Shown: positions 34,567-43,428 of the stretch, piece by piece | Layout: each line of letters begins with the position of its first letter | Numbering within the stretch: the stretch's first letter is position 1 | Notes under the pieces: generated by a model | The model's database searches: none | Seen by the model: only the letters and a program-made list of their open reading frames with translations | What the model was told of the DNA's origin: nothing | Assembly (NCBI GenBank): GCA_963825555.1 | Contig: CAWGTZ010000008.1 | Span: forward strand, 1-64,000 | Source of the DNA: JAGVSR01 sp963825555 | GTDB lineage: Bacteria > Pseudomonadota > Alphaproteobacteria > Rhizobiales > Hyphomicrobiaceae | Length of the DNA stretch: 64,000 bases | Reading direction: 5' to 3' | Position numbers and translations under genes: made by a program

Positions 34567-35538
34567 ATGATGAAGATTTATGACTGCCGGAACGGATCGC
34601 TGGCCCCGCAGGCCGAGCCCGATCCTTCCGGTCCAGGCGCCGTCTGGATCGATCTGGTCAACCCCACGCCCGTAGAAGAGGCGCTGATCGAGAAGGCAAT
34701 AGGGATCGACGTGCCGACGCGCGACGAGGCGCGCGAGATCGAGGTCTCGAGCCGCTTCTACGAGGAGGATGGCGCGACCTTCATGACTTCCTACATCATC
34801 CACAGCAGCGAGCTGACAATTCCCGCCACTTCCAACGTGACATTCATCCTGAAGGACAAGCGGCTCGTCACGGTGCGCTACGTCGAGCCGAAGTCTTTCG
34901 CCATGTTTGCGCAGCGCGCCGAGAAAGGCGCCACGACCTGTAGTTCGGGCGGAGCTATCATGATCGGGCTTCTCGAGACGATCATCCAGCGGACGGCCGA
35001 TCTGATCGAACGCATCCAGGACGAAGTGGAGAAGTTGACGCACAACGTCTTCAACCTGAAAACCGCACGCCGCGACAGCTCGCGGCGTCTCGATGTGCTG
35101 CTCAGGCAGACCGGCCGCGAAGGCGATGTCATTTCCCGGGTTCTGGAAACGGCGACCTCGCTAGACCGCACGCTGCATTTCTTCCGCGATACGGCCCGCG
35201 AAAGCGGCTTCGATCCGCGCGTGCTTCAGCGCATCGACGTGGCTCAGCGCGATATTCTCTCGCTCATGGAACACGCACGATTTCTCACTAACCGCATCGG
35301 CTTTCTGTTAGAGGCGACACTCGGCATGATTTCGACCGAGCAGAACCAGATCATCAAATTGTTCTCGGTCATGGCGGTCATGATGATGCCGCCGACACTC
35401 GTGGCTTCGATCTACGGCATGAACTTCCGCCACATGCCCGAGCTCGAATGGGCCTGGGGCTACCCGCTGGCGCTCTTCCTTATGGTGCTTGCCGCGCTTA
35501 TCCCATTCCTCTACTTCCGCCGCAAAGGCTGGCTGTAG
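34567..35538 (+). CDS. corA: CorA-type divalent cation transporter
   Basis: CorA takes up Mg2+ (also Co2+ or Ni2+) as a homopentamer. The 323-residue protein has a cytoplasmic alpha/beta N-domain, a long stalk helix (FLTNRIGFLLEATLGMIS end region), then TM1 (FSVMAVMMMPPTLVASI) ending in the signature YGMNFRHMPELEW, and TM2 (YPLALFLMVLAALIPFLYF) with a basic C-tail. AGGAG lies 11 bases before the ATG at 34567; a second ATG follows directly. It is convergent with the chromate transporter, only 7 bases between stops. Confidence 0.95.
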   Translation: MMKIYDCRNGSLAPQAEPDPSGPGAVWIDLVNPTPVEEALIEKAIGIDVPTRDEAREIEVSSRFYEEDGATFMTSYIIHSSELTIPATSNVTFILKDKRLVTVRYVEPKSFAMFAQRAEKGATTCSSGGAIMIGLLETIIQRTADLIERIQDEVEKLTHNVFNLKTARRDSSRRLDVLLRQTGREGDVISRVLETATSLDRTLHFFRDTARESGFDPRVLQRIDVAQRDILSLMEHARFLTNRIGFLLEATLGMISTEQNQIIKLFSVMAVMMMPPTLVASIYGMNFRHMPELEWAWGYPLALFLMVLAALIPFLYFRRKGWL

Positions 35539-35545
35539 CGATCAC

Positions 35546-36847
35546 CTAGGTCGCCGTGACAGCGTGCATCGCCAGGGCGGCCGCCGCCGTCAGTGCCAGC
35601 GTCGTCGCGATACCGCGCTTCAGCCCGAACAAAAGCAGCGCCGCCAGGACAGCGAGCCCCAGCGCATCGAGACGCAGCGACGTCAGATCAGGCCACTCGA
35701 AACGCATGGGACCCAGCGTCACCTTATCGAGACGTTGAAACAGGACGTGCAGCGTGAACCAGATCGTCAGGTTGAGGATCACGCCGACGACCGCCGAGGT
35801 GATGGCCGCGAGTGCCGAACGCAAGGCAGGGATCGTGTGCAGCCGCTCGATGTAGGGCGCACCGGTAAAGATCCACAGAAAACAGGGCGCGAAGGTGGCC
35901 CATAGCGTCACGAGCGCACCGAGCGTGCCCATGATGACGGGCGATCCGCCCCCCTCCCGCCATGCTGCCAAAGTGCCCACGAACTGGGTGACGAGGATGA
36001 GCGGACCGGGCGTGGTCTCAGCCAGGCCCAGTGCATCGAGCATCTCACCCGCACTCAGCCAGCGATGCGCCTCGACGGCTTCCTGCGCCAGATAGGTTAG
36101 AACCGCGTAGGCGCCGCCGAAGGTCACAACCGCAAGCTTGGAATAGAGCCACGCCAGCTGGGCGAGGACATGGCCGGCACCGAAAATCCCTGCCACGACA
36201 AGAAGAGGCCCAATCCAGATCGCCAGCCACAGCGCCGCGGTGCGCAGCGTGCGCGACAAGGGCACGACCGCGGCAGATACCGGCGGCGGTGCCGGCGCGC
36301 CCCGCGCCCGCACGAAGCCCGCCAGAGCAGCCGCAAGCACGACAAGTGGAAACGGTACGCCAAAGAGAAAGATGGCCACGAATGCGGCCGCCGCGATCAA
36401 CAGGTCGGAGGGGCCAGCCAGCGCCTTGCGCGCCACACGGACCAGTGCCTCCAAAACAATTGCAAGCACCGCAGCCTTGACCCCGAGAAAGAGCGCTTCG
36501 GCGACAGGAACCGATCCGAACGCCGCGTAGGACAGCGCCAGGGCGAACATCAGGAGCGCTCCCGGCAGAACGAACAGAAGACCTGCGATCAGCCCACCCA
36601 CGACGCCGTGGAGGCGCCAGCCGACGTACGTGGCGAGCTGCATCGCTTCAGGTCCCGGCAGAAGCATGCAGAAGTTCAGGCCCGTCAGAAATCGCTCGTC
36701 ATCGATCCACCGCTTCTCGTCGACGAGCACGCGATGCATGAGCGCGATCTGCCCGGCAGGCCCACCGAACGAGAGCACGCCGATGCGAGCCCACACTTTT
36801 GTCGCCTCGCCGAGTGAAGGCCGTTCTGCCGGTGCATCCGCGTGCAT
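35546..36847 (-). CDS. chrA: chromate transporter (ChrA)
   Basis: ChrA proteins export chromate, or in many species play an unknown anion role. The 433-residue protein is the long two-domain form: two homologous six-helix halves. The first half has IGVLSFGGPAGQIALMHRVLV and FCMLLPGPEAMQLATYVG; the second repeats these as FGGAYAVLTYLAQEAV and LGLAETTPGPLILVTQFVG. About ten hydrophobic segments are visible. The ATG at 36847 has GAGGGGG a few bases upstream; the frame is open 44 codons further but is non-coding there. Confidence 0.93.
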   Translation of the reverse strand: MHADAPAERPSLGEATKVWARIGVLSFGGPAGQIALMHRVLVDEKRWIDDERFLTGLNFCMLLPGPEAMQLATYVGWRLHGVVGGLIAGLLFVLPGALLMFALALSYAAFGSVPVAEALFLGVKAAVLAIVLEALVRVARKALAGPSDLLIAAAAFVAIFLFGVPFPLVVLAAALAGFVRARGAPAPPPVSAAVVPLSRTLRTAALWLAIWIGPLLVVAGIFGAGHVLAQLAWLYSKLAVVTFGGAYAVLTYLAQEAVEAHRWLSAGEMLDALGLAETTPGPLILVTQFVGTLAAWREGGGSPVIMGTLGALVTLWATFAPCFLWIFTGAPYIERLHTIPALRSALAAITSAVVGVILNLTIWFTLHVLFQRLDKVTLGPMRFEWPDLTSLRLDALGLAVLAALLLFGLKRGIATTLALTAAAALAMHAVTAT

Positions 36848-37412
36848 TTCGCCCCCTCGCGCTTGGACGCCTCGACCTAGCTTGGAACCGTGACGCATGA
36901 AAGCGCGCGCCCACCGCCCATGCAGAGCGTATCGGGTCGACCCGCTCCTCGTGGTGCAATGCAGCATCGCATTAACCATGCCGTCTTTTCGTCACAATCT
37001 CAAACGGTTCGAAAGTGATCTTGAGACCGCACTTCTGCGACGTGCCGTCGCGCACCGGTGACCCAATCACGAAAAATAACAATGCGCCTCAGTGCGTTGA
37101 CTGATTTATCATGAACGCCGTTCAGTCGGGTGTCTTGACCGTGTGTGCGCTGCGATGCTTCCGTCCGCCCACCAGAACGGGGGGCCGCTGAGTTCCTCCG
37201 AAACAATATCGGCGATCGAGGGTGTTCTGGTTCCACGCTCAGGTTCCCTCTCAACGCCGGCAAAGTGGATCGACAGGCCGAAGCGCGAGTTCCGCACCCG
37301 GAAAAGGGGATGAGCGGAGGTCAGCCGGCCAGCGGGCAGAAACGCCCCGCGGTCCGCAAAACTTTGCCGGCCGGCCCGAGCGGAGGTCGCCCGATGATAA
37401 TGGAGATGTAAA
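36848..37412. other. long intergenic region before first rlpA-like gene
   Basis: About 565 bases. No gene is supported. The last 110 bases, the probable leader of the RlpA-like gene, contain GAGCGGAGGTC twice (near 37312-37322 and 37378-37388) and a CCGGCCAGCGGG / CCGGCCGGCCCG pair, so the leader may fold. The promoter is probably in the AT-richer part around 37060-37115. Confidence 0.45.
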
Positions 37413-37943
37413 ATGCGCATTCTGATTTCAGCGGCCGTGGCGATGCTCGCCGTCGGCTTCGCGGACGCCCGGACGGCCAGTGCCGCTTGGGAATGCATGG
37501 GGCCGCCCGCGTCCTGCGTTTCGGCCAAGAAGGTGACAAAGACCCAGAAGGCATCGGCCTACAAGGCCTCTTCCAAAAAGACTGCCTACGCCAACCAGGG
37601 CAAGAAGAAGTATTCGTCCAAGAAGTCGACCAAGTCCTACTCCGCTGCCTCGGGCGGCGGCTACAGCGGCATGGCTTCCTACTACTGGCAGCCCCAGCGC
37701 GTCGCCTCGGGCGGCTGGTTCAACCCGAATGCCATGACGGCAGCCCACAAGACGCTGCCGTTCGGCACCAAGGTCCGCGTGACGAACCGTAACAACGGCA
37801 AGTCCGTTGTCGTAACCATCAACGACCGCGGTCCCTACATCAAGGGCCGCATCATCGACCTGTCGCGCGCTGCGGCGGTCCAGGTCGGCATGACGAAATC
37901 GGGCGTGGCCCCGGTTTCGGTAGCGGTTCTCGGCAGCGGCTGA
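37413..37943 (+). CDS. RlpA-like double-psi beta-barrel protein
   Basis: RlpA-type proteins are septal lytic transglycosylases or their inactive relatives. The 176-residue product has a signal peptide (LISAAVAMLAVGFADARTASA), a Lys/Ser-rich linker (KKKYSSKKSTKSYSAASG) and a C-terminal DPBB domain: SGMASYYWQPQRVASGGWFN, MTAAHKTLPFGTKVRVTNRN, INDRGPYIKGRIIDLS. The Asp in NDRGP and the His in TAAHKTLP match the catalytic positions of RlpA. The glutamate of ASGE is replaced by Gly here (ASGGWFN). It is followed by a strong terminator and then by a second RlpA gene. Confidence 0.9.
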   Translation: MRILISAAVAMLAVGFADARTASAAWECMGPPASCVSAKKVTKTQKASAYKASSKKTAYANQGKKKYSSKKSTKSYSAASGGGYSGMASYYWQPQRVASGGWFNPNAMTAAHKTLPFGTKVRVTNRNNGKSVVVTINDRGPYIKGRIIDLSRAAAVQVGMTKSGVAPVSVAVLGSG

Positions 37944-37980
37944 GTCCTCTCGAGGGTTGAGCCCTCGATCATGAGCATCG

Positions 37981-38020
37981 GGGCGGTAGGAAGCGCAACA
38001 ATGCTTCCACCGCCCTTTTT
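37981..38020 (+). terminator. Rho-independent terminator
   Basis: GGGCGGTAGGAAGC (37981-37994) pairs with GCTTCCACCGCCC (38003-38015) with one unpaired base, followed by TTTTTC TT. A textbook intrinsic terminator 37 bases after the first RlpA-like gene, separating it from the second one. Confidence 0.92.
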
Positions 38021-38138
38021 CTTGGATGCCACGCCCTGCCCTTGGCGTGCCATCGAATCAGATTAGCGGGAATGCTTGAGCGGTCTGGCGCGTTGTTCCC
38101 CTGTCCGCCTCTGGCCCCGAACATCGTCCCGAGCAATC

Positions 38139-38618
38139 ATGCCCACCGCCTTCCGCCTTAGACTGGCCGCCGCCCTTCTCCTCCTGGCCCTTCCTGCAAC
38201 CCCGCGGGACAGCCTGGCGAACGGGACAGAGCTCGATTGGGCAACCGAGGTTCGCAGAGAGACGGCACCCCCCGGGAAGCCGCTCGTGACGGGCTCCACA
38301 GGTTCGAAAGCGTCCAAGCCCCATGCCCTCGACGGCATCGCCTCCTACTATTGGCAGGACCAGATGACCGCATCCGGCGAACAATTCGACAAGCGCGCCA
38401 TGACAGCCGCCCACCCGACGCTGCCCTTCGGCACGTTCGTGGAGGTCACGAACCTCGGCAACGGCCGCAAGACGGTGGTGCGGATCAACGATCGCGGTCC
38501 ATTCAAGCCCGGCCGCGTCATCGACGTCTCTGAAGCCGCCGCCGACAAACTCGGCATGCGCCAGCGGGGCCTGGCCCCCGTGCGCATCGAAATCGTCACA
38601 GCCGCCACCGCACGTTGA
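38139..38618 (+). CDS. RlpA-family septal lytic transglycosylase-like protein
   Basis: A 159-residue exported protein: signal peptide LRLAAALLLLALPATPRDSLA, short linker, and a DPBB domain with IASYYWQDQMTASGEQFDKR, MTAAHPTLPFGTFVEVTNLG and INDRGPFKPGRVIDVSEAAA. It keeps the ASGE glutamate that the first copy lacks, along with the NDRGP Asp. The ATG at 38139 is chosen because the signal peptide begins there; 21 open codons lie upstream. The two genes are clearly paralogues but separated by a terminator, so they are separately controlled. Confidence 0.92.
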   Translation: MPTAFRLRLAAALLLLALPATPRDSLANGTELDWATEVRRETAPPGKPLVTGSTGSKASKPHALDGIASYYWQDQMTASGEQFDKRAMTAAHPTLPFGTFVEVTNLGNGRKTVVRINDRGPFKPGRVIDVSEAAADKLGMRQRGLAPVRIEIVTAATAR

Positions 38619-38715
38619 CATTGCCGGCCGGTCCCCCGGCTCAGCGATTGCGGACCGGGGACAAGAACCGGTAAGTTGGCGCAAGTTGATACCGCCGCGC
38701 GAAAGAAGCACGATC

Positions 38716-39501
38716 ATGGCCGCCGAAAAGACCATCCCGCCCCGCGCCGAACGCAGCGCCGCGGTGCAGATGCTCCGCACGGCGCTGGTCGAAAGGAAAA
38801 TGACCCAGGCGGAGCTGGCCGACGCAGCCGAGTGCCACGAAAAGACCATTCAGAACCTGCTCGGCGGGCGCTCCGTGCGCGACCAGACGCTGTTCGACGT
38901 CTGCATGGTGCTGGGACTCGATTTTCCGAGGGTCAAGGAGTTGTGGTCGGGTGCGATGTCCACGGCGCAGCCGATGGATCTGAAAGGCGAGGGCGGCCTT
39001 GTGGCTCCGGTCTACATGGGCGCCTACACGCGGGCAGGCGTCGACCACTATATCGGCAGCTATCTGACGCTCAGGCCGGCCTTTGCCAAGCCGCAGAACG
39101 TCGTCGCCTACCGGACGGACATCTTCTGGGATCCGGAATGGCCCTCGCTGATCTTTGAGGAGCGCGACCGGCCCGACGCGCCCTTCTCCCATCGCGGACG
39201 GCTCTACATCCCGTCCTCGTCCATGTTCATCCATCTCGTATCGCTGACGAAGGGCGCCATGCGCATGGTTCTCGTCTCGCAACTCGACAACGCGGGCGAA
39301 ATGCGCGGCCTTATCACAACACTCAACAAGCAGGGACGCTTCTTCGTGCCGGTTTCGGCGCCGATCGCTTACCTGAAGCGCACCGACTTCAGAGGCCAGG
39401 CCCTCGGCGAGATCGCGCCATCGAATGCGGGCTATGACGAATACAAAGTCATCCTGGATGAAACCGTTACGGAAGGGTACGCGCGCCTCGCCAACCCATA
39501 G
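38716..39501 (+). CDS. XRE-family transcriptional regulator
   Basis: A 261-residue regulator. Residues about 15-75 form an HTH_3 domain: LRTALVERKMTQAELADAAE (helices 1-2) and CHEKTIQNLLGGRSV (recognition helix). The remaining 180 residues form an alpha/beta domain (VAPVYMGAYTRAGVDHYIGS; IYSSSMFIHLV-like RLYIPSSSMFIHLV) that I do not recognise, probably a ligand or signal sensor. The ATG at 38716 is preferred to an upstream in-frame start on family length. It is convergent with the patatin gene. Confidence 0.85.
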   Translation: MAAEKTIPPRAERSAAVQMLRTALVERKMTQAELADAAECHEKTIQNLLGGRSVRDQTLFDVCMVLGLDFPRVKELWSGAMSTAQPMDLKGEGGLVAPVYMGAYTRAGVDHYIGSYLTLRPAFAKPQNVVAYRTDIFWDPEWPSLIFEERDRPDAPFSHRGRLYIPSSSMFIHLVSLTKGAMRMVLVSQLDNAGEMRGLITTLNKQGRFFVPVSAPIAYLKRTDFRGQALGEIAPSNAGYDEYKVILDETVTEGYARLANP

Positions 39502-39523
39502 CGCAGTTCGTCACCGCACGCGC

Positions 39524-40648
39524 TCAGCCAGCGGCTCGCTGCGGCCCGTCCTCGCTCTGCCGGGTGGCCTCCACCGGAATCTGAGGCTCCAGCGTTCCGG
39601 CAGCAGCAAGCCGCGGACGCCGCCCCGTCCGGACGGCCTCGAAGTGCGCCCGCAGATTGACCGTCGAACGCCTGCCGATGGCGCGGCGGTGAATGGTCAG
39701 CCACTTGTCCGCTTCCTTGCGTCCCGCATCATGGAGGTGATGAATAAGAGCAAGGTCGGGGTTCATCTTGGTCTCGTCGGAAAGCACCCCCGTGTAGGGA
39801 GCGGCCTCGACAAGATGGAAGCGATGCTGCGCCAGGGGCCTCAGCCGCGAGAATCGCTGCCGGACAGCCCCGCGCATGGCCTCTCGCGCCGTCTCGATGA
39901 TCTCCACATCGCGGATGAGCGGGGCGTTGAACGTCAGCCGGTTCACGTGCGCCTGGATCTCACGCGCGCCCGTCGGCAGACCTTCCTTCTTCAAGGGTGA
40001 CAGCTGCACAATCAGCGTATCCGCGACGGGGCTCTCCATGGCGAGCGTCACCAGATCCGGATTGGCGGAGAAACCGCCATCCCAGTACGCGACACCATCG
40101 ATCTCGACGGCGTGATGCAGCGCCGGCAAACAGGCGGAAGCGAGCACGGCATCCACGGTCAACTCGTGGCGGCGGAACAGACGCGCTTCACCGGTGGCAA
40201 CCTCCGTCGCCGCAATGAGAAGCTCCACTGGCGCACGGTCGCGGATCACAGAGAAGTCAATGTTCTCCATGAGGAGCCGGCGCAACGGATCGAAGCCAAG
40301 CGGATTGAATTCGTACGGTGACCATAGACTCGCGAGATGCGCGAGCGGCGCAGACCTGCTCAGCGTGAAAAGTACGGGATTGAGGCGGATAAACTCCGGC
40401 ACACCTGCTTTCGCCACCGCCTCCCAGACTTGGCGAAGCTTGGTCCGCGCGCCCTGTGGCCCGCCCTCGGCAAGGCCAACGGCGAGCGCAGCCGCGTTGA
40501 TAGCGCCGGCGCTGGCCGCGCTGACCCAGCCGAAGCTGAGGTAGCGATCTTCCAGCAGTCGATCGAGAACGCCCCAGGTAAAGGCACCGTGGGTACCTCC
40601 GCCCTGAAGAGCGAGATTTATTTTAAGTCTGCGACGGAACAGTTCCAC
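39524..40648 (-). CDS. patatin-like phospholipase
   Basis: Patatin-type enzymes hydrolyse acyl esters of lipids with a Ser-Asp dyad. The 374-residue protein has the oxyanion motif ALQGGGTHGAFTWGVLD near residue 15, the nucleophile Ser in VSAASAGAINAAA near residue 47, and the Asp in YWDGGFSANPDLV near residue 187. The elbow reads A-A-S-A-G rather than G-x-S-x-G, a change I believe is common in this subgroup. No signal peptide. The start codon is GTG at 40648. It lies 82 bases after btuD in the same direction and could be read from the B12 operon. Confidence 0.92.
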   Translation of the reverse strand: MELFRRRLKINLALQGGGTHGAFTWGVLDRLLEDRYLSFGWVSAASAGAINAAALAVGLAEGGPQGARTKLRQVWEAVAKAGVPEFIRLNPVLFTLSRSAPLAHLASLWSPYEFNPLGFDPLRRLLMENIDFSVIRDRAPVELLIAATEVATGEARLFRRHELTVDAVLASACLPALHHAVEIDGVAYWDGGFSANPDLVTLAMESPVADTLIVQLSPLKKEGLPTGAREIQAHVNRLTFNAPLIRDVEIIETAREAMRGAVRQRFSRLRPLAQHRFHLVEAAPYTGVLSDETKMNPDLALIHHLHDAGRKEADKWLTIHRRAIGRRSTVNLRAHFEAVRTGRRPRLAAAGTLEPQIPVEATRQSEDGPQRAAG

Positions 40649-40730
40649 GCGACAGATGCCCCCGCTTGTGATGGTGCGATGGACCGAACCGGTCCAACAT
40701 CATCTAACGTGTCGCAAGACCCTGACCGTA

Positions 40731-41528
40731 TCATGTCAGCGGCGCGACGGGCACTACTGTTGGCACGCCACCGATAACGCCGACTTTCGCCCTGACCCCA
40801 TAGACACGGGCGATCTCGGCCTCTGTCAAAACGTCGCGCGTCGGACCAGATGCCGCAATCACACCGTCCTTGAGCAGAAGCGCGCGCGGGCAATAACGCA
40901 GCGCCAACCCGAGATCATGCAGCGCTACGATGACGGCGCGTCCTTCCGCAGCGATGCGTGTGAAGGTTTCGAAGAGCGATAGCGCATGCGCCGGATCCAA
41001 GCCGGCGGTCGGTTCGTCGGCGACGAGAATGCCCGCATCCTGTGCGAGTGCCCGCGCAATGAGCACGCGCGCGCGCTCTCCGCCCGACAATTCCGAAATG
41101 GGGCGATGCGCGAGAGCCGTCGCATCAGTGGCCGCGAGCGCGGAGTCGATCATGCGGCGATCATCCTCGCTCTCCCCTCTTCCAGGGCCTGATCCATGCG
41201 GAATGCGCCCGAGGGCGACAACCGACCGGGCGTTCAGCGGCCAGTGCACCGTGCGGTCCTGTGGCAGGAAGGCGATACGACGGCCCAGCGCGCGGCGCTC
41301 CAGCGTGCGAAGGTCTGCGCCGTCGACGTGGACCTGCCCGGACGCCGGCGCAATGAGACCTGCCAAAACCCGCAGGAGTGTCGACTTGCCAGCCCCGTTT
41401 GGGCCAGCGACGGCGATGATCTCGCCGGGGCAGACATGCAGCGACACGCCGCGCAGAATGTCCCGGCCGGAGAGGCGCACGGTGACGCCATCCGCCGCAA
41501 GAGCTGGAGGCGTGCTTTCGGCCATCAT
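40731..41528 (-). CDS. btuD: cobalamin-type ABC transporter, ATPase
   Basis: The ATPase of a FecCD/BtuCD-type importer, 265 residues. Walker A GPNGAGKST near residue 41, signature LSGGERARVLIARAL, Walker B ILVADEPTAGLD and the switch His (VIVALHDLGLAL) are all present. The start ATG overlaps the btuC stop as ATGA, so translation is coupled. Such ATPases serve B12, haem or siderophores; the B12 assignment rests on the cobalamin riboswitch in front of the first gene of this run. Confidence 0.92.
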   Translation of the reverse strand: MMAESTPPALAADGVTVRLSGRDILRGVSLHVCPGEIIAVAGPNGAGKSTLLRVLAGLIAPASGQVHVDGADLRTLERRALGRRIAFLPQDRTVHWPLNARSVVALGRIPHGSGPGRGESEDDRRMIDSALAATDATALAHRPISELSGGERARVLIARALAQDAGILVADEPTAGLDPAHALSLFETFTRIAAEGRAVIVALHDLGLALRYCPRALLLKDGVIAASGPTRDVLTEAEIARVYGVRAKVGVIGGVPTVVPVAPLT

Positions 41529-42493
41529 GGCACAAGCTCCGTGCGGGTTTTGAGGACGAGCCACAGGAAGAAGGGTGCGCCTAGAAGTGCGGTCAGAACC
41601 CCGAGGCGAAGATCCCCCAAGGGCGACATCAGGCGCAGTGCGACGTCGGCCAGCAGGACGAGGACGGCGCCGCCTAGAAAGCTCGGCAGGAGGAGCCGCC
41701 CCGGCTCGCCGCTGGTCAGCGGGCGCAACAGATGCGGCACCATGAGGCCGACGAACGCGATCGCCCCGCACACTGACGTGGCCGCGCCCACGCAGAGCGC
41801 CGTTCCCGCCACGACCTTCAGGCGCAGGCGATCCGGATCGACACCGAGGTTCTGTGCCGCTGCCTCACCCAGCGACAGAGCATCCAGATCGCGCCCGGTT
41901 GTGAAGAGGATGAGGCAGCCGGCGGCCATCAGGGGCGCAGCCAGCCAGACGTGCGTGAGGCTCCGGTCAGTGAGCGAGCCCATAAGCCAGTACAGCATCT
42001 CGGAGGCAGCGAACGGATTGGGTGCAAGATTGAGGGCGAGCGAGGTGAGCGCAGCGGCAAGGCTCGAGACGGCGACGCCGGCGAGGATGAGCGTGACAGA
42101 CCCGGTGCCCGTTCCAGCCAGCAGCGCCAGAATGAATGTGGCCACAGCCGCGCCGAGAAGCCCCGCCAGCGGCAATGCCAGGGCAACGACCTGTGCGAGA
42201 CCGGAATGAATGGCGATGACGGCACCCAAGGCGGCGCCGCCAGAGATCCCCATGATACCGGGTTCAGCTAGCGGATTGCGCAAGTAGCCTTGCAGCACCG
42301 CACCCGCCAGCCCCAGCGTGCCTCCCACAAGGAACCCGAGAAGCGCGCGAGGAAGGCGCACCTCCATCAAAATGACGCGCTGCGCCTCGGCAGACCCGGC
42401 GATGCGGAAGCCATCGACCCCCATGAAGAGCGAGAGAAGGAATGCCAGAAGCGCCGCGAGCCCGAGCCACACGGCTAGGCGCCCGGATGTCAT
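41525..42493 (-). CDS. btuC: cobalamin-type ABC transporter, permease
   Basis: A FecCD-family permease of 322 residues with eight to ten hydrophobic segments. The family opening VRLPRALLGFLVGGTLGLAG and LQGYLRNPLAEPGIMGISGG is present, as is VCGAIAFVGLMVPHLLRPL with its conserved Gly/Pro. It forms a homodimer channel in the inner membrane. Start and stop overlap those of btuF and btuD by ATGA. Its N-terminus at 42493 is preceded by 30 open codons that belong to the end of btuF in another frame. Confidence 0.93.
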   Translation of the reverse strand: MTSGRLAVWLGLAALLAFLLSLFMGVDGFRIAGSAEAQRVILMEVRLPRALLGFLVGGTLGLAGAVLQGYLRNPLAEPGIMGISGGAALGAVIAIHSGLAQVVALALPLAGLLGAAVATFILALLAGTGTGSVTLILAGVAVSSLAAALTSLALNLAPNPFAASEMLYWLMGSLTDRSLTHVWLAAPLMAAGCLILFTTGRDLDALSLGEAAAQNLGVDPDRLRLKVVAGTALCVGAATSVCGAIAFVGLMVPHLLRPLTSGEPGRLLLPSFLGGAVLVLLADVALRLMSPLGDLRLGVLTALLGAPFFLWLVLKTRTELVP

Positions 42494-43401
42494 CGCGTCG
42501 CCTCGGCGCGCAAGATCAACTGCTCGCGCGCGACGGCCAGCCGTTCGACGGCCTTCACGATGCGCGTCGTTCCACACAGCCATTCGTTCATGGGCATATC
42601 CACGCTCGGACGGGTTTGCTCCAGGGCCTGAAAGGCCGGATGGCGGAGGTTGTCGCCGAGGACGGTGCGGAAGTCACGTGCGGAGTTGGCTCGCACGATC
42701 AGATCAGGCGGATCGGAAATGAGGGTTTCAAGCGGCAAGCGGCCGCCCGGACCGACCCGCGCCGAGCGGGCAAGATTGGCGAAACCGGCCTGGGAAAGAA
42801 CTTCATCCACGAGACTGCCCTCGCCTGAGGCGAGACTATTCACCTGGAAAGCGACCGCCCGTGGCCGAGGCCCATCGGAGCGCGCAACCGCCCGCGTCTT
42901 GACCTCTTGGAGACGCATGTCGAAGTCCGCTATCAGGGCCTCGCCGCGATCTTTCTCGCCGGTCAGCGCCGCAAGGCGGCGCACGACCTGACGAATGCCC
43001 TCGAAGCTCGAGGCCATGGGCACGATCTCGACACGGCGGCCCAGCCGGCGCAGAAGATCGACGGTTGGTCCCGTCGTGTACTCGCCGGCGAGAACCAGAT
43101 CGGGATCGAGTGCCAGTATTTCTTCAGCCGCACCCTGTACACTTTCGATACCTTCCGCCTCGCCCGATAGCAGCGACATGGTCGGATCGGTGGCCAGAAA
43201 GCTCAAGCCCTTGATACGATCTCGTGGAACGAGATCGAGCACAATCTGGTCGACACACAGGTTAAGCGAAACAATTCGCTGCGGCTTGGCCTCACCGGCC
43301 CACGCTTCTGCCGGAAGGAAGCCGCCAAACGCCAGAGCCCCGGCGGCCAGAACCGCCAGGTTCGTGTTCGTCCAGATCTGTCGCAGCGCGTGCGCTTTCA
43401 A
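42490..43401 (-). CDS. btuF: cobalamin-type ABC transporter, binding protein
   Basis: A periplasmic binding protein of the Peripla_BP_2 (BtuF/FhuD) type, 303 residues. Signal peptide NLAVLAAGALAFGGFLPAEAWA, then RIVSLNLCVDQIVLDLVPRD, the typical opening of B12-binding BtuF proteins with a Cys near the start of the mature domain. DPDLVLAGEYTTG and DPPDLIVRANSARD mark the two lobes. The gene begins 27 bases after the receptor gene and overlaps btuC. Confidence 0.9.
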   Translation of the reverse strand: MKAHALRQIWTNTNLAVLAAGALAFGGFLPAEAWAGEAKPQRIVSLNLCVDQIVLDLVPRDRIKGLSFLATDPTMSLLSGEAEGIESVQGAAEEILALDPDLVLAGEYTTGPTVDLLRRLGRRVEIVPMASSFEGIRQVVRRLAALTGEKDRGEALIADFDMRLQEVKTRAVARSDGPRPRAVAFQVNSLASGEGSLVDEVLSQAGFANLARSARVGPGGRLPLETLISDPPDLIVRANSARDFRTVLGDNLRHPAFQALEQTRPSVDMPMNEWLCGTTRIVKAVERLAVAREQLILRAEATR

Positions 43402-43428
43402 TCGCGGCCCCGAATCTCTTGCATCCTT

